35,622 nucleotides of DNA from Clostridia bacterium. GTDB taxonomy: Bacteria; Bacillota; Clostridia; Oscillospirales; Acutalibacteraceae. The notes beneath the pieces were generated by a model, which worked only from the letters and a program-made list of their open reading frames with translations, searched no databases and was not told the DNA's origin. Below are positions 1 through 9,442 of the stretch, one piece after another. The translations under genes were made by a program, and so were the position numbers. The DNA lies in contig JAFUIY010000112.1 of NCBI GenBank assembly GCA_017473925.1, positions 1-35,622 of the forward strand. Reading direction: 5' to 3'. Within the stretch, counting starts at the first letter, position 1. Every line of letters begins with the position of its first letter.

Positions 1-96
1 GCTGTAAAGTTATAGATACAAATCCACAGTGCTTGTCTTTATTATATCGCAGATAACTATTCCTGCAAATACAATAACTTTTTAAGAAAGGAGACA

Positions 97-133
97 TAAT
101 TAAAAACCACCCCCTTTGAGATGGTTTTAATTA
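97..133 (+). other. Hairpin between RBS and start of the GH130 gene
   Basis: The segment at 97-109 (TAATTAAAAACCA) is complementary, with one bulged A, to 122-133 (TGGTTTTAATTA), leaving a 12-nt C-rich loop. It separates a good ribosome binding site (AAAGGAG, 87-93) from the likely start codon at 145. Folding would shorten the RBS-to-start distance from about 51 to about 14 nt. A regulatory role or a small palindromic insertion are both possible; only the sequence symmetry is observed. Confidence 0.45.
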
Positions 134-144
134 TACGTGATGTT

Positions 145-1167
145 ATGAAAACTTTAAAACCTGAACTTTTCAGCGCAGAGTGTATAAGAAAAACAGAAAA
201 ACCTGTTCTGACTAAGGATGATATACCCTATGATGCGTCGCTTATCTTCAATGCAGGTGTAGCAAAATATAAAGGCAGATATGTTATGGTATTCCGCAAT
301 GACTACGGACCTACAGAAAAAACATATCCGGAGGTACGCTTTAAAACCTCTCTCGGCTTCGCTGTAAGTGATGACGGTATAAACTGGACTGTAAGCGAAA
401 AAACTATTTATGATAACAAAAATCTTTTGCCTGAGAACGAAATAAAAAGGCTTTATGACCCGAGAATTACAGTCATAGACGGCAAGCCTTACCTCTGTAT
501 GGCTATGGATACCCGTCACGGTGTGCGAGGCTGCATTGCTGAAATTGATGACAATTTTGAAAAGATAAATATTATCAGTGCTTCTGCACCAGATAACCGC
601 AATATGGTACTCTTCCCTGAAAAAATAAACGGTAAATATGTTCGTCTTGAAAGACCGTTCCCCGTTTATTCAAGAGGCGGTAAGGACAGATTTGACCTTT
701 GGCTTTCAACTTCGCCGGACCTCATTTTCTGGGGTGAAACCGAACTTGTTCTTGCTGTTGAGGATGTTCCTTATGCCAATGATAAAATCGGTCCTGCGGC
801 ACCTCCGATTAAAACTGACAAGGGCTGGCTCACAATTTTTCATGCGGTAGATAAAGATGAAAGCAGAGGTAAAAACGGTTGGGAAACAGCCTGGAAGAAA
901 AGATACTGTGCGGGAATTATGCTTCTTGACCTGAATGACCCGACAAAAATCGTAGGAATGAGCAAACTTCCGCTTATCGCTCCCGAAACTTATCATGAAA
1001 CACAGACAGGTTTCCGTCAGCATGTGATTTTTCCCGGCGGTATGATTTTAGAGGACGATGGTGAAGTAAAAATTTACTATGGAGCATCAGATACGGTTGA
1101 ATGTCTTGCTACTGCGAGAGTGGAGGACTTGATTGCACTTTGTACGGAGAAGCGCAAATCGAAATAA
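145..1167 (+). CDS. GH130-family beta-mannoside phosphorylase-like enzyme
   Basis: A 340-residue cytoplasmic protein without signal peptide, the usual length for GH130, a five-bladed beta-propeller family that phosphorolyses beta-1,4- or beta-1,2-linked mannosides to mannose 1-phosphate. Visible family signatures are NAGV near residue 36, YDPRIT near 103, a LFPEKINGKYVRLERP block ending near 171, an APPI..KGWL..FH block at about 219-233 and PGGMIL..YYGASDT near the C-terminus. The last resembles the GH130_2 mannooligosaccharide phosphorylase type, but substrate cannot be fixed from sequence. Start chosen at ATG 145; the in-frame ATG at 121 lies inside a hairpin and 27 nt from the RBS. The following gene is another probable carbohydrate enzyme, consistent with glycan breakdown. 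Confidence 0.85.
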   Translation: MKTLKPELFSAECIRKTEKPVLTKDDIPYDASLIFNAGVAKYKGRYVMVFRNDYGPTEKTYPEVRFKTSLGFAVSDDGINWTVSEKTIYDNKNLLPENEIKRLYDPRITVIDGKPYLCMAMDTRHGVRGCIAEIDDNFEKINIISASAPDNRNMVLFPEKINGKYVRLERPFPVYSRGGKDRFDLWLSTSPDLIFWGETELVLAVEDVPYANDKIGPAAPPIKTDKGWLTIFHAVDKDESRGKNGWETAWKKRYCAGIMLLDLNDPTKIVGMSKLPLIAPETYHETQTGFRQHVIFPGGMILEDDGEVKIYYGASDTVECLATARVEDLIALCTEKRKSK

Positions 1168-1358
1168 AAACAAGTTTTGTTTTTCGTACTTATCAAAGGG
1201 TGGGTGCTATTTGATTGCTCCTAAAGAAATATTATTCCACCTTAAAAAATTCAAGAGTTTATTATACATAATATTGTTTATTAAATTATTATACTTGAAT
1301 TGTTAAACATAAAAATGTTAATATGCATCTGTGAATAAAATCGGAAGAAGTGATCAGA
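1168..1358 (+). promoter_or_regulatory. Intergenic region with possible promoter for the GH38/57-like gene
   Basis: This AT-rich gap holds no gene. A plausible sigma-A promoter is TTGAAT (1295-1300) followed after 17-18 nt by TTAATA/TAATAT (1318-1324), about 35 nt before the downstream start. An imperfect inverted repeat (GGTGG near 1200 with CCACC near 1237) is present but has no U-tract. The promoter call is weak because AT-rich sequence throws up such matches easily. Confidence 0.4.
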
Positions 1359-3854
1359 TTGAAAAACAATAAGATACATGTAGCATACGGTTTCCATGTT
1401 AACTGTTATCATTCCTACCGTGGCGATACAAATGATAATCTTGGATTTGGCTCAGATATCAGAATTATAAGAAAAATTCTTGATGTGCTTACCGAATTCA
1501 ATGAAAGGGGAATCCCGGTCAAAGGCACATGGGACACCGAAAATTTCTTCTCTTTGCAAAAGATTCTCCCTGAATATGCTCCCGATATAATTGAAAAAAT
1601 GAAAGAGCGTGTTCATAAATACGGTGACGAAAATATCATAATGGGCTACAACAACGGTGCTCTTTCTGCGATGACGGAAGATGAATTCTGCGAAAGCATC
1701 AATCTTGCGATTACTAATGAAAACGGCAGCGGACTTGTCGACATCTTCGGTGAATGTGAAAAAATCGTTCGTCCGCAGGAAGTTATGTTCACTCCGTCTC
1801 AGGTAAGTCTTTATAATAAACTCGGAATAAGGGCATTGTGTCTTTATTACAGCTGTGTGCCTTTTGATGCATTCAGAACTATTATTCCTCAGCTCGATGA
1901 CGAAAAAGCTTTCAATCCGCTTACATATACTTATAAAGGCGAAAGCATGACGGTCATACCCACATACAGTAATTCCGACGTCTGCGATGCAGGCTGTCTG
2001 CGTGCATGGGTAAAAGACCTTCGCAAAAAACAGGAAAGCGGTGAAATCAACCGTGACCTCTTTATTTTTATAAATATGGATGCAGATGCAGTTTTCTGGG
2101 AAACTCTTGATTTAAAGAAAATGACAGGCAAAATTGCCAACACAGACGGTATTCACGGTCTTGTGGAGGAAATTGCCGATTTGCACTATATTGTATTTGA
2201 CACTCCGGGAGGATATCTTAAAAATCATGAACCTGTGGGTGAAATCAACTTTACACATGACACCGCAGACGGAAACTTCACGGGCTATGCATCATGGGCA
2301 GAGAAACCTTTTAACAGAAAAATATGGACAAAACTCGAAAGAGCAAGAGCCATGGCAAAAGTGACTGCAAAAAAAGATTCACTTTCACCCTCATTTGACA
2401 AAAGAGTTCTTCTGCTTTCCACAACACACTTCGGTCTTGCGACTCCCGTACTCAATATTCAGAGAGAGAAAACTGCACTTGAATTCGGAAAAGACGTAAT
2501 AGAAAGCGAACTTTCCGCAATGCCGAAAACAGAAAAAACCACGGTTTACAATACAACAGACTCACTTGTTCAATGTGTTCAGCTTGAAATTAAGAAAAAA
2601 ATAACAGATATTTCAAGTCTTACCGTCAATGCAAAATATCTTGAAAGCTTTACGGCAGTACCAACAGCAGACGACTGTTCATCAGTTTTCCTGATGATGA
2701 AATTCATGAGAAAACTAAAAAAATATGAGCTTGAAATCGGTTTTGACGGCAAAAAGGAAACACCGACTTTCAGAAATCTGCTTGAAACCGACCGTCTTTC
2801 CATAATGTTCTCAAACAGCGGAAAAATTTCCTTTGTTCAGTGTGACGGCAGAAACATCGGTAATGATGAATTTCTTCAGTCATTTATCACTTATGCAGAT
2901 AAAAAGTATGAATTCAGGAATACAGAAGTGACACCTCTTTCACTTGCAGGTGACGGTGAAGGAATCCGTATTCACGGTGAAATTCATCTGCCGAAAGAAC
3001 TGAAAGACGGCAGTTTTACTTATGATTTTTTCAAAACGTCACTTTCCGATGCAGTATTTGTAAGAACTTCCGTAACCTACCCTTATACTGCCGAAACGAC
3101 TTCAATTTCAACTGAGAATTCGGCACTGGGAAGATTCAGCGATATGAAATGGATCGAATCTGTACCGTTCCAGATAACACCGAATCTTGACGGTGATATT
3201 TCCGTTATCAAAAGAAACTTTATGGATGATGTTTCTTCATTCAGAACTCAGAGTTTCCCTGAATGTGACGAGAAAAACACAAGCCTTGCATCCTTCAATC
3301 ATCAGCTTACAGGAGGATTTGTGGGGCTTTCCGATGAAAAAGGCGGTATTATTATTGCAAATGCAAGACAGGTTCTGAACTCTATGGCACACTGTCCTAT
3401 GCGTCTTGAAGAGGACAAAACTGTAAGGATGAACCCGTTCGGAACTTACTACGGAAAACAAAGGCATCATCACGGCAGAGCAAAGGATCAGATTCTTGAT
3501 GTTTACACTCTTGTGGCATCACAGGGAAAGAGCATTGCACCGTCATACAACGGAAGTCACGAAACAGCCGTTCTCGGACTTTACCCTCTTTCTGCTGACG
3601 GACTTTCAGACAAAGAAAGAACCGAAATCTGTGCGTTTGCCGACGGTGCAGTTGTAACAGCGCCTGAAAATTCGGGTGTTGCTCCATTTATAAAAGACAA
3701 TATAACCGTCAGAGAAGGAACTGCAGACGGAATAAATGAAAAAGACCTGAAAAGCCCTGTCATGACAGGTATTTCGGGAAATCTCATTAAATATATCACA
3801 AAAGGTTCAAGAGCAATCGGTCATATTATTGCTACTCAATTAAAAGCCAGATAA
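1359..3854 (+). CDS. Large GH38/GH57-like carbohydrate-active protein
   Basis: An 831-residue protein without a signal peptide. The N-terminal 300 residues look like the barrel of GH57/GH38-type hydrolases or related deacetylases: a beta-strand with HVNCYHSYRGD near residue 16, then VKGTWDTENFF, and an NMDAD motif near 240. The remaining 500 residues are predicted beta-rich, as in the C-terminal domains of alpha-mannosidases, but I recognise no diagnostic motif there. TTG at 1359 is preferred because GGAAGAAG (1343-1350) is well spaced for it; GTG at 1350 overlaps that site. It follows a GH130 gene on the same strand and ends at a bidirectional terminator, suggesting a mannan or mixed-glycan role (inference). 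Exact activity is unknown. Confidence 0.6.
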   Translation: MKNNKIHVAYGFHVNCYHSYRGDTNDNLGFGSDIRIIRKILDVLTEFNERGIPVKGTWDTENFFSLQKILPEYAPDIIEKMKERVHKYGDENIIMGYNNGALSAMTEDEFCESINLAITNENGSGLVDIFGECEKIVRPQEVMFTPSQVSLYNKLGIRALCLYYSCVPFDAFRTIIPQLDDEKAFNPLTYTYKGESMTVIPTYSNSDVCDAGCLRAWVKDLRKKQESGEINRDLFIFINMDADAVFWETLDLKKMTGKIANTDGIHGLVEEIADLHYIVFDTPGGYLKNHEPVGEINFTHDTADGNFTGYASWAEKPFNRKIWTKLERARAMAKVTAKKDSLSPSFDKRVLLLSTTHFGLATPVLNIQREKTALEFGKDVIESELSAMPKTEKTTVYNTTDSLVQCVQLEIKKKITDISSLTVNAKYLESFTAVPTADDCSSVFLMMKFMRKLKKYELEIGFDGKKETPTFRNLLETDRLSIMFSNSGKISFVQCDGRNIGNDEFLQSFITYADKKYEFRNTEVTPLSLAGDGEGIRIHGEIHLPKELKDGSFTYDFFKTSLSDAVFVRTSVTYPYTAETTSISTENSALGRFSDMKWIESVPFQITPNLDGDISVIKRNFMDDVSSFRTQSFPECDEKNTSLASFNHQLTGGFVGLSDEKGGIIIANARQVLNSMAHCPMRLEEDKTVRMNPFGTYYGKQRHHHGRAKDQILDVYTLVASQGKSIAPSYNGSHETAVLGLYPLSADGLSDKERTEICAFADGAVVTAPENSGVAPFIKDNITVREGTADGINEKDLKSPVMTGISGNLIKYITKGSRAIGHIIATQLKAR

Positions 3855-3857
3855 CAA

Positions 3858-3886
3858 CAAAAAGCACCTGAAATCAGGTGCTTTTT
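3858..3886. terminator. Bidirectional rho-independent terminator
   Basis: AGCACCTGA (3863-3871) pairs with TCAGGTGCT (3874-3882); A-rich sequence precedes it and a T-run follows, so it works on both strands. It lies between two convergent genes ending at 3854 (plus) and 3888 (minus). Confidence 0.9.
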
Positions 3887-3887
3887 C

Positions 3888-5993
3888 TTATGTGGTTTGC
3901 CTTTTTACATTTTTCAGGTCAAGCGAAAGAGTATGTTTTCCGCTGTCAACAAAGAGTGAATCGGGTTTTCTTAGTGCTTTACAGAATTTACAGTCATATC
4001 GGTCAAATTCCTTTTGCATATCGGCACCATTCACTTTAAACTCACCGTCATAGGATGTCGAAATCTTTCCGAAATAAGTATTGTAACTGACTTTTCCGTT
4101 TCCGAAAATAATCTTGTTATTTCTGATTCTCTCTTTGAATTCGTCAAAGGATTCCTTGTCTGCATCGGAAAGTTCGGTTACATATGCGTGATACTCACCA
4201 CCGAAACGGCACAAATCAAATTCACCTTTCACCTTGTAATCATCGGTGAGCGTTTTATTTTTGTAGATAGCATTAATTGAATCTTCATTGTAGGGTTTGA
4301 ACTCAAGTTTGCCGTCAGCTATAAGAGCGACAAACACACCGTTTTTTCTTGCAAAAACAGTATTTTCATTTATTTCAAACTCATCATAGAAGCTTTTCGG
4401 CATATATGCATGTGTCATGTCTGCAATGTGTGCTTCACCCAATCTCTTTTTAGTTGGCAGTTTGTAAATCGTAATGTTCACACTCTCATTCTGCACACTC
4501 ATCGGGCGTCTGCCGTTGCCTATCCAATAACCGGGCGATGAACCGTATCTGCCCTCACCGTTTCCTGCAGGATGGGTTGTGAAAAGAGTCAGTGTTTCAC
4601 CGATATTTGCAGTCCATTCATGGTCCTGTGCACCGCACATATCAACATCTTTGCATACTGAAGTTGACATGGAATAATGTGCCGTACGGTAAGTATAAAC
4701 ATTACCTCTTCCCGTTGCTATTCCGTGGGGCATAATGTTATATTTAGCGCCGAATTTTTCCCAATTGACGGGCTTGAATATCGTAAGAGTAAGAAATCTG
4801 AAATAACCGAGGAATGAATTACGGAACATCTTATTTGTTTTAAGATATTCAAGCGTATTGTTGACAACCTGAGGATTTGTAAATGTTTCCGCACCCATCT
4901 GAGCCATAATCTGATACGGTTTCTGACCTACAAGTCCCTCTTTCACCATATCATCGGGTGAAAGTCCGCAGCCCATTTTTACAGCAAATGTTTCATTTGA
5001 AAGTGCAATATCCCTGATTGCTTCGGGCAGAACATAGATACCCTTTTTGACAATATCGGTAAAGCAGATAACAACATGATTAGGGGCTTTTGCGAGAGTA
5101 TCCTTTATCTGCGATTTTTCCTTTTCAGAAAGATAAGGATTGCCGAGAATTTGCTCTGCACCGTCATTTCCCCAAAGAACATCCATCGCAGCACAGATGC
5201 TGTTTCCGTAGAAATTCCCTGCTTTGTTGTTGCCGTACATTCTTGAACTTGTGGCAACAAGACGGTTGTTTACGCTGTTAAGAGCAACATCGAGCCAGAG
5301 AATATCCATGATAATTTTCATCTGACTGACCATTGTTTCGTCTTTGCAGTAAGCAATAAGATTCGCCATAGGAGCAATATCTTCCGCAAGATAATTGTTG
5401 CTCAGGTACTCCGAAAAACCGTAATTAAAACGCTGATTCATCCAGGCATCAATTCGTTCTTTTGCTTTGAGCATATGCTCATTGCCCGTCATACCGTTAT
5501 TTGTAAAAATCTCGTCCTGCCATTCCTGACCTGCAAGATATTCTGCTGTTGCAAACAGAATCTGATGATTTTCCGACCAGTAACACATACTGTCATCGCC
5601 GGGCTCATCCATAAAATATTTAAAATCAAGAAATGTCTTTTTTATAATCTCTCTGCATCTCTCGGAAAGCTTATCATAGCAGTCTTTATAAATTTTAAAA
5701 AGCAACTGTGCTCTGAAATCGGAACAGTCAAAGCGTCGTGCCATGTATTCTGACTGCTTTAAAAGCATATTATAGATTTCTTCTTCGCTGAATTCGGGTG
5801 CATCTTTGTCATCTGAAAGATACAGGTACACCTCTTCAAACTTTTTACCGTTTACTGAAACGGAATAATAGTCAAAATCTTTATCATCGGGCAATTCCTG
5901 CGCAGGTTTCTGCTTTATAAGAACAATCACCTCACTGATCGTTACAAGTACGACAAGACCAAGCAGAGCCAATAATATATATACAGCAATCAT
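3888..5993 (-). CDS. Membrane-anchored protein of unknown function, possible lyase or glycosidase
   Basis: A 701-residue protein with an N-terminal membrane anchor (residues 3-27, IAVYILLALLGLVVLVTISE) and a large extracytoplasmic remainder. The first half (about 60-330) is mainly helical; the second half (about 350-690) is beta-rich and contains GIATGRGNVYTYRTAHYSMS and a GSSPGYWIGNGRR segment. A helical domain followed by a beta-sandwich is the layout of alpha/alpha-toroid polysaccharide lyases such as PL8 and heparinase II/III, but I cannot identify their catalytic residues with certainty. It is the last gene of a four-gene operon and its start overlaps the transporter stop by 4 nt (ATGA). 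The context suggests that it acts on an oligosaccharide whose products are imported and metabolised by the upstream genes. Confidence 0.6.
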   Translation of the reverse strand: MIAVYILLALLGLVVLVTISEVIVLIKQKPAQELPDDKDFDYYSVSVNGKKFEEVYLYLSDDKDAPEFSEEEIYNMLLKQSEYMARRFDCSDFRAQLLFKIYKDCYDKLSERCREIIKKTFLDFKYFMDEPGDDSMCYWSENHQILFATAEYLAGQEWQDEIFTNNGMTGNEHMLKAKERIDAWMNQRFNYGFSEYLSNNYLAEDIAPMANLIAYCKDETMVSQMKIIMDILWLDVALNSVNNRLVATSSRMYGNNKAGNFYGNSICAAMDVLWGNDGAEQILGNPYLSEKEKSQIKDTLAKAPNHVVICFTDIVKKGIYVLPEAIRDIALSNETFAVKMGCGLSPDDMVKEGLVGQKPYQIMAQMGAETFTNPQVVNNTLEYLKTNKMFRNSFLGYFRFLTLTIFKPVNWEKFGAKYNIMPHGIATGRGNVYTYRTAHYSMSTSVCKDVDMCGAQDHEWTANIGETLTLFTTHPAGNGEGRYGSSPGYWIGNGRRPMSVQNESVNITIYKLPTKKRLGEAHIADMTHAYMPKSFYDEFEINENTVFARKNGVFVALIADGKLEFKPYNEDSINAIYKNKTLTDDYKVKGEFDLCRFGGEYHAYVTELSDADKESFDEFKERIRNNKIIFGNGKVSYNTYFGKISTSYDGEFKVNGADMQKEFDRYDCKFCKALRKPDSLFVDSGKHTLSLDLKNVKRQTT

Positions 5994-7507
5994 TCTGCAG
6001 TCACCTCTTCGGTTTCATCTTCAAGAAGTCCTCTTTCCTTTGCAATCTTCATAGAAACTTCCTGCATAACTTCGTCGGTAAGAGGATATTTTCTCATTGA
6101 GATGTATGTAATAAGATGACCGAGTGCAGGGAGAATGAATACGGAAAGAAGAATACAGTAATAGAATCTGTAGTTGACGAAAACATTTTCGGGTACAACT
6201 GCATCTGCACCGCTACCGCTGAAACCGCAGAATGCCATTATAGCCATTGTGATAAGTCCAACCCCGCTTGATGCGATTTTATTTACAAAAGTAAGAGCAG
6301 CACCGATTGTACCTGGAATGAACTTTCCGCTCTGAAGATATTCATAGTCGGTAAGGTCACCGACCATTGCATTTTCGAGGTTTGTTGAAATACCCAATGT
6401 GCTCATATAAAAACCGAAAACAAGAATAACCATTATAACGGCGAATGTGACACCATTGTATGTATAATCGGGATCTGCAGGGAGCAAAAAGAGAGTAACA
6501 AAGAAACCTGCAGTTGCAACAAGAGTCTGAATAAGCGAAACCTTGTGATAAACCTTGGCAGAGCCCTTTTTCGATGCAAAAAACATACCCACAACAAGCA
6601 CGGGAGCTCCGAGAACAACACCGTTAAGGATATCGAATGCAGAAGTAAGTCCTCTGTTCATAATGATGTTTGCAAACAGATAAATTGAAAGACTTGCTCT
6701 TACGGATTTTGCAATTGAATCCGAGCAAGTAGCCCACAAAAGACTTCGCATGGGCTTACTTCTTTTTATAAGAGAAAAGAACTCGGTGATTTTTGTTTCT
6801 TCGCTCTTTTTCTGGTTCATTGAGTAATAAGTGGGATTATCTCTGTTGCTGATTGCTTTTGCAGCAGCAAGAACAAAAACAATTGACACAACGGACATTA
6901 CGATAATCGAAATTCGCCATACAAACGGTTCCTGCATATTGCCGATGAGATTACTTGTAACAACTACGGAAACAAATGCCGAAACAAGAGCATCAGAAAC
7001 AGTCTGACCGAGAGCGTATAACGGACGCTGTTTCGGATCCTGAGTTATGATTGCCTGACCTGCTCTTGTGGCTGTCATCAGAATGGTGTTACCAATTATT
7101 ATAATTGCGTAACAGATACCCAACAATATGAAAGACACCATCAGAGGAATATCAGGATTTACGGGGTAGAAAAACACAACAAGTGCAGGTACAAAAGACA
7201 GCAAAGCACCGACTATCATGAAAAGCTTAAACTTACCTTTTTTGTTGTATTTGTCAAACATGTTTGCTATAAGGGGATCGGTAATTGCATCAAGAATACG
7301 GATGGGAAGATGAATCGACGCAAACATGATACCGAGCTGCAGAACATTCTGGGTATAGTAAGACCACTTACCCATCATTATTGTGATTGCCGCACCGCCT
7401 GCATAATTAAGTGAAAACAGAAGTACCCGCCATGCATCGTTTTTTCTCGGATCTGTACCGTCGTTACGGTAAGAGTTGATTATCTGCTTAAGCTTATTCA
7501 TACTCAT
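5990..7507 (-). CDS. GPH/MFS-type sugar-cation symporter
   Basis: A 505-residue integral membrane protein with about 12 hydrophobic segments. Its N-terminus has the glycoside-pentoside-hexuronide (GPH, melibiose-carrier type) pattern: LLFSLNYAGGA in the first helix, then a D-A-x-T-D-P signature (RILDAITDPLIANM, about residues 69-82) and KGKFK in the first cytoplasmic loop. Such carriers import sugars, glycosides or uronides with H+ or Na+. Starts at 7507 or 7501 (MSM) are both compatible with AAAGGAT upstream; 7507 overlaps the dehydrogenase stop as ATGA. Substrate is not predictable from sequence. Neighbouring isomerase and dehydrogenase genes suggest an uncommon sugar or uronate. Confidence 0.85.
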   Translation of the reverse strand: MSMNKLKQIINSYRNDGTDPRKNDAWRVLLFSLNYAGGAAITIMMGKWSYYTQNVLQLGIMFASIHLPIRILDAITDPLIANMFDKYNKKGKFKLFMIVGALLSFVPALVVFFYPVNPDIPLMVSFILLGICYAIIIIGNTILMTATRAGQAIITQDPKQRPLYALGQTVSDALVSAFVSVVVTSNLIGNMQEPFVWRISIIVMSVVSIVFVLAAAKAISNRDNPTYYSMNQKKSEETKITEFFSLIKRSKPMRSLLWATCSDSIAKSVRASLSIYLFANIIMNRGLTSAFDILNGVVLGAPVLVVGMFFASKKGSAKVYHKVSLIQTLVATAGFFVTLFLLPADPDYTYNGVTFAVIMVILVFGFYMSTLGISTNLENAMVGDLTDYEYLQSGKFIPGTIGAALTFVNKIASSGVGLITMAIMAFCGFSGSGADAVVPENVFVNYRFYYCILLSVFILPALGHLITYISMRKYPLTDEVMQEVSMKIAKERGLLEDETEEVTAE

Positions 7508-8499
7508 GCCATCCTTTCGAGAGCTTCGAGTGTGACTTCATATTTTGTTTTGTCGTCAGACATAAATCTTTCAAGCTCGTCCATCATGTAATATGCCATT
7601 CGCTGTGGCTCATTTCCCGTACTGCCTGCGATATGAGGTGTCAGAATTGCATTCGGACACCAGAAAAGAGGATTGATATACGGGAAAAACTCATTTTTGA
7701 GCACATCTGCAACAAAAGTTCTTGACGGATGCAACCATAGTGACAATGCAAGTGAATACTCAGCAACCTGAGCACCTCTGCCGGTGTTGATGAATGTTGA
7801 ATGTTTCTTCATTTTTTTGAAAAGCTTGTAATTGAATACATTTTCAAGCTCTTTTTTATTGGCAAGATGATTACTGATAATGTCACATTCGCTGAAAAGT
7901 GTTTCCATATCCACAAGAGTAACATCGAGTTCATCTGCTTTTTCCTTTGAAACAAAGGGATCACATGCATATACTTTTACATCAAGGTCTTTGAGCCTTT
8001 CAGCAACCATCTGACCGATAGCACCAAGGCCCACAAGACCTACCTTACAGTCAAAATTACCTGTTGATGAATTTGCAAAAGCAAGTGAACGGACAGGCAG
8101 AATGTGATAATATTTTGCCGCCTGAAAATATCCCTTTGCCGCAAGAGTGATCTGTGCAAACGTGTATTCGGCAACAGGTACAGCATTTGCCGCAAAAGCA
8201 CTGAAAACCTTGATTCCCGATTCAAGAAACGGTTTTGCAAAATACTGAACAGATCCTGCAGAATAAAACACAGCTTTTAGCTTTGGCATATATTCTTTTA
8301 TTTCTTCCTTTGTGAACTTCGGCATACCCCAGGTTGAAAAAGCAATTTCACAGTCCTTTAAAAATTCAGCATTTTCCTTAAGATTTTTCTGATTTATCTT
8401 TTCTGACAGTTCACCGTATTCACCCAGTTTTTCAAGGACTTTTGAAGTGTAAACCTTGCCGAACTGAAGTTGGTTTGTTCCGAAAAGTGCTATTTTCAT
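7504..8499 (-). CDS. D-isomer-specific 2-hydroxyacid dehydrogenase family protein
   Basis: A 331-residue cytoplasmic oxidoreductase. The NAD-binding Rossmann motif GLGAIG is near residues 157-162 with an acidic residue (ACDPF) ending the second strand. INTGRGAQV near 240 matches the conserved block before the catalytic acid, and LTPHIAGST near 289 carries the catalytic histidine. The family interconverts 2-hydroxy and 2-keto acids. RBS GGGAAG sits 4-5 nt before ATG. It overlaps the isomerase gene upstream and the transporter downstream by 4 nt each, so translation is probably coupled. In this context it probably oxidises or reduces a sugar-acid intermediate (inference). Confidence 0.85.
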   Translation of the reverse strand: MKIALFGTNQLQFGKVYTSKVLEKLGEYGELSEKINQKNLKENAEFLKDCEIAFSTWGMPKFTKEEIKEYMPKLKAVFYSAGSVQYFAKPFLESGIKVFSAFAANAVPVAEYTFAQITLAAKGYFQAAKYYHILPVRSLAFANSSTGNFDCKVGLVGLGAIGQMVAERLKDLDVKVYACDPFVSKEKADELDVTLVDMETLFSECDIISNHLANKKELENVFNYKLFKKMKKHSTFINTGRGAQVAEYSLALSLWLHPSRTFVADVLKNEFFPYINPLFWCPNAILTPHIAGSTGNEPQRMAYYMMDELERFMSDDKTKYEVTLEALERMA

Positions 8500-9257
8500 T
8501 TTCTTCCCACCAGCTTTGCTTTAAGTTTCTGAATATCTCTTTTCATACAGGAAGGAAGTCCCATATGACTGTAAATATATGTGTATTCAAGCAGAATATT
8601 TCCGTCAAAGCCCACTTCAAGGATTTTATCAAGCAGGGCATCCATATATGCAGGGTTGTATTTCGGAAACTGCTCTCTGACAAGCTCCGAATATGATATA
8701 TGTACACTCTCAATAAAAGGCAATGTTCTTTCGATACGGTCAAGGTCGTAAGCCTTTTTCTTGTATCGTGACTGGAAATAAGTTCTGAAATTATCGCAAC
8801 CGATATCATTTCTTATTTTCAGAAAAGCATCAGTATTGTTGTTGTATGTATTGTCGTGACATTCGGGGCATACAAGCAGTCCGTATTCAGAAGCAATATT
8901 GCATATGTTTTTTGCATCTTCAACAATTGTTTTATATGTAGTCTCATCAGTTTTTTCGCTGTCGGTCTTTCCGAGCCATACACGCACTGAGGACGCTCTC
9001 ATAGCAGATGCTATTTCACAGATATTCTTCCATTCTTCTGTTTTTTTGCTGCCGATACGGTAATAGCTTCCGTATGAGCTGATAGCAATTCCTGCAGCAT
9101 CACATAGTTTCTTTACATGTAAAGCTGTTTCAATATCTTTAACATGAATATCTCCGCCCCATTCGATGCAGTCAACTCCTGCATCTACGGCAATTTTAAC
9201 AATTTTCTTAATATCTCTGATGTTTCTGAAAGTTGTTGTGGTGAATCCAAATTGCAT
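8496..9257 (-). CDS. Sugar phosphate isomerase/epimerase (xylose isomerase-like TIM barrel)
   Basis: A 253-residue protein of the AP endonuclease family 2 / IolE-IolI type. N-terminal strand FGFTTTTF, then GVDCIEWGGDIHV, SSYGSYYRIG and, centrally, CPECHDN (residues about 130-136) carrying the glutamate and histidine that bind metal in this fold; ILLEYTY near 230 supplies another glutamate. The family isomerises or epimerises sugars or inositol derivatives. It is the first gene of a minus-strand operon, with GAGG 7 nt before ATG, and overlaps the dehydrogenase by 4 nt. Natural substrate unknown. Confidence 0.8.
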   Translation of the reverse strand: MQFGFTTTTFRNIRDIKKIVKIAVDAGVDCIEWGGDIHVKDIETALHVKKLCDAAGIAISSYGSYYRIGSKKTEEWKNICEIASAMRASSVRVWLGKTDSEKTDETTYKTIVEDAKNICNIASEYGLLVCPECHDNTYNNNTDAFLKIRNDIGCDNFRTYFQSRYKKKAYDLDRIERTLPFIESVHISYSELVREQFPKYNPAYMDALLDKILEVGFDGNILLEYTYIYSHMGLPSCMKRDIQKLKAKLVGRK

Positions 9258-9390
9258 AGAATTACCTCGGATTTTAATATATTTATATTAATTTTATCAT
9301 ATGCAGATGAATATCACAATATCAAAATAAAAAGTATTTGTGAAATATTATTTATATTATTTTTGTCGATTCTGCTCTGTTGGTTAGTTT
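9258..9390. other. AT-rich upstream region of the isomerase operon
   Basis: No gene is visible. The region should contain the promoter of the minus-strand sugar operon. It is too AT-rich for a confident -35/-10 assignment, although several TATAAT-like hexamers occur. A small overlapping frame on the plus strand has no RBS and no recognisable protein. Confidence 0.35.
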
Positions 9391-9442
9391 TATGCTTAAA
9401 AAATCCCTATATACAGCCATTTCCAACCGTTGCCGGTGGTTC
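9391..9442 (+). repeat. 52-bp interspersed repeat, copy A
   Basis: Runs from TATGCTT to CCGGTGGTTC and matches 34099-34150 in the same orientation at roughly 44 of 52 positions, with the last 20 bases (CCAACCGTTGCCGGTGGTTC) identical. It ends in a small hairpin (ACCG-TTGC-CGGT). Immediately to its right the minus-strand polysaccharide deacetylase reading frame is cut off. It may be the end of a mobile element or a short hairpin repeat. Confidence 0.7.

Noticed and set aside
9391..9442. The 52-bp repeat as an IS3 or group II intron end
   Set aside because: It lacks matching inverted ends, target duplications or intron domain V features, so the element type is left open.
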